A stretch of DNA of 5,497 nt from Bacillota bacterium (GTDB lineage: Bacteria > Bacillota > Clostridia > Oscillospirales > Butyricicoccaceae): contig JAUZPW010000120.1 in assembly GCA_030705725.1 (NCBI GenBank), positions 1 through 5,497 of the forward strand. Direction: 5' to 3'. Positions within the stretch are counted from its first letter, which is position 1. Every line of letters starts with the position of its first letter. The translations under genes were made by a program, and so were the position numbers. Below are positions 4,677 through 5,497 of this stretch, in pieces. The notes below the pieces were generated by a model. It worked only from the letters and a program-made list of their open reading frames with translations. It made no database searches and was not told where the DNA came from.

Positions 4677-4986
4677 TTAACTCTTCCAGTTTAACCTTAA
4701 TGCTGTTAATAACATTGTTTGCTAACCGCTCCAGAGCAGTTACGTCGGCTGGGTTAGTCGTGTACAGGTAATTGCCTAACATATCATCGTGTTTTAATGT
4801 GAATTCGATGTTGCCTATCCTTAAAACACTGGATTTTGCGTATACAGCACCCTGGTTTGAAATAACTTTGCATTGATTCTCTTTTTGAAGCAAGGATAAA
4901 ATGAGATCGTATTCCTCCCAGTAGTTCAATTCCTCAAAATAGATTGCAATTGAACCATCTTTATTGTTTACTTTCAGAATATTCAT
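4669..4986 (-). CDS. Putative immunity protein of a polymorphic toxin
   Basis: 105 aa, AT-rich, acidic and soluble, with no signal peptide or membrane segment. I do not recognise a named family. Visible features are an acidic aromatic stretch FEELNYWEEYD (17-27), a conserved-looking core GNIEFTLKHDDMLGNYLYT (58-76), and a predicted C-terminal helix DVTALERLANNVINSI (81-96). The start is ATG 4986, with AGGAGG eight bases upstream (4995-5000); a GTG at 4992 would leave only two bases of spacing. The gene begins 15 bp after the stop of a toxin-like C-terminal fragment, and its ribosome site sits in that gap, the usual toxin-then-immunity layout with likely translational coupling. The role would be to bind and neutralise that toxin tip in the cytosol. 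Function is inferred from context; a plain hypothetical protein remains possible. Confidence 0.6.
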   Translation of the reverse strand: MNILKVNNKDGSIAIYFEELNYWEEYDLILSLLQKENQCKVISNQGAVYAKSSVLRIGNIEFTLKHDDMLGNYLYTTNPADVTALERLANNVINSIKVKLEELNQ

Positions 4987-5001
4987 AAGCACTGCCTCCT
5001 T

Positions 5002-5409
5002 TTAGTCAATTCCTAGCATGTGATTAACGCTTGTCCTACTGCGCTGTGCGGCTTTAATTATCTCACGATATAAGTCGTCCCCTGACAGCCCTTTTGCTGA
5101 GTATTTATCGACAAGCATTTGCCAGGTCTGATTTGGATCGGTAATGTCAAGTGCTTCGGCTGCAGCTCTGTTCGTCATTGCAGCTCTGGCTTGCGTTCTA
5201 AACTGATTACGTAATTCTACGGCCTGTTTTGCTTGCTGTTCCAGTGGTTTTGTCTTATCAAGCAGACTTGGAATTTTGGGTTCATTCTCAAGGTACCACT
5301 TCCTTGCATCAACATCACTGAGGCTTGCGGGCTTTGGTGGTTCAGGAATTTTTAACTCCCCCGCGCCCTCAGGTGAGAAGTCCTGCGCATGCAGTTTGCG
5401 TGCGGCCCG
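5002..5409 (-). pseudogene. C-terminal fragment of a probable polymorphic toxin
   Basis: 135 open codons ending in TAA at 5002-5004; an in-frame TAA at 5410-5412 closes the frame upstream and there is no start codon near that end, so the N-terminus is missing. A proline-rich linker (ELKIPEPPKPASLSD) leads to ARKWYLENEPKIPSLLDK, then ELRNQFRTQARAAMTNRAAA, DPNQTWQMLVDKYSAKGLSG and VNHMLGID at the very end. This helical tail is, from memory, of the type found at the C-termini of large secreted polymorphic toxins of Gram-positive bacteria; the toxic activity is not named here. The immunity-like gene follows at 15 bp. The upstream side adjoins a transposase-like tail, so an insertion or rearrangement probably removed the body of the gene. 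Such orphan tips can serve as a store for recombination. Without a start it is presumably silent. Confidence 0.55.
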
Positions 5410-5428
5410 TTATTCGACTCTTAAAAAA

Positions 5429-5497
5429 TCAGTGTTCCTCTATCGGCGGCGCAATGTACGCCGTCTTGTTTTTCATCATGCCGTAGATGATGTTCAC
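5429..5497 (-). CDS. Partial C-terminus, possibly of an IS110-family transposase
   Basis: 22 codons ending in TGA, running out of the window at its right edge. The tail reads NIIYGMMKNKTAYIAPPIEE, which resembles the end of IS110/IS116-type transposases (IxYxMLKN...Y..P). After the stop comes TTTTTT and then, within about 20 bases, the toxin fragment's closed frame. IS110 elements lack clear terminal inverted repeats, so the element's end cannot be placed exactly. With so few residues the family call is weak; another mobile-element or unrelated gene is possible. Confidence 0.35.
   Translation of the reverse strand: MNIIYGMMKNKTAYIAPPIEEH

Overview
The window looks like chromosome from a mid-GC Gram-positive anaerobe, most likely a gut-type Clostridia/Bacillota member. 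This rests on strong GGAGG-type ribosome sites, sigma-A-like promoters with 17-bp spacing, AT-rich intergenic DNA with A and T tracts, intrinsic terminators with U-runs, and the families present. No marker gene fixes the taxon.

Left part (1-3750) is ordinary, intact chromosome. A plus-strand SRAP-domain protein (DNA abasic-site protection, HMCES/YedK family) converges on a minus-strand SIS-domain protein of the fructoselysine-6-phosphate deglycase (FrlB/FraB) type, and the two share one bidirectional terminator. Upstream of the SIS gene lies a DeoR-family repressor on the same strand. Each of these two genes has its own promoter, and both carry GAACCAATT just downstream of the predicted start of transcription. 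The simplest reading is a DeoR repressor controlling itself and one sugar-phosphate (Amadori-type) enzyme. Next comes a spacer with a possible small frameshifted relic, a terminator, and a small QueG-like double [4Fe-4S] protein.

The QueG-like gene lies 89 bp behind a CsoR-type copper-sensing repressor gene on the same strand, with no terminator between them. The CsoR gene has a well-formed promoter and a perfect 17-bp GC-rich palindrome at its transcription start. An intrinsic terminator lies just upstream of that promoter and insulates it from the region to the right.

Right part (about 4110-5497) is accessory DNA. About 530 bp without a convincing gene hold several GC-rich hairpins, open frames lacking start codons and an imperfect 16-bp direct repeat. 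Then come, on the minus strand, a small AT-rich gene that looks like an immunity protein and, 15 bp upstream of it, the C-terminal 135 codons of what looks like a polymorphic toxin with no N-terminus. At the edge a 22-codon C-terminal tail resembling an IS110-type transposase enters the window. The toxin appears to have been cut off, perhaps by that element, leaving a toxin-tip/immunity pair.

No CRISPR array, tRNA or rRNA was seen. Nothing here amounts to a clearly new system. The best leads are the shared DeoR operator, the CsoR/Fe-S pairing without copper genes, and the orphan toxin tip with its immunity gene.
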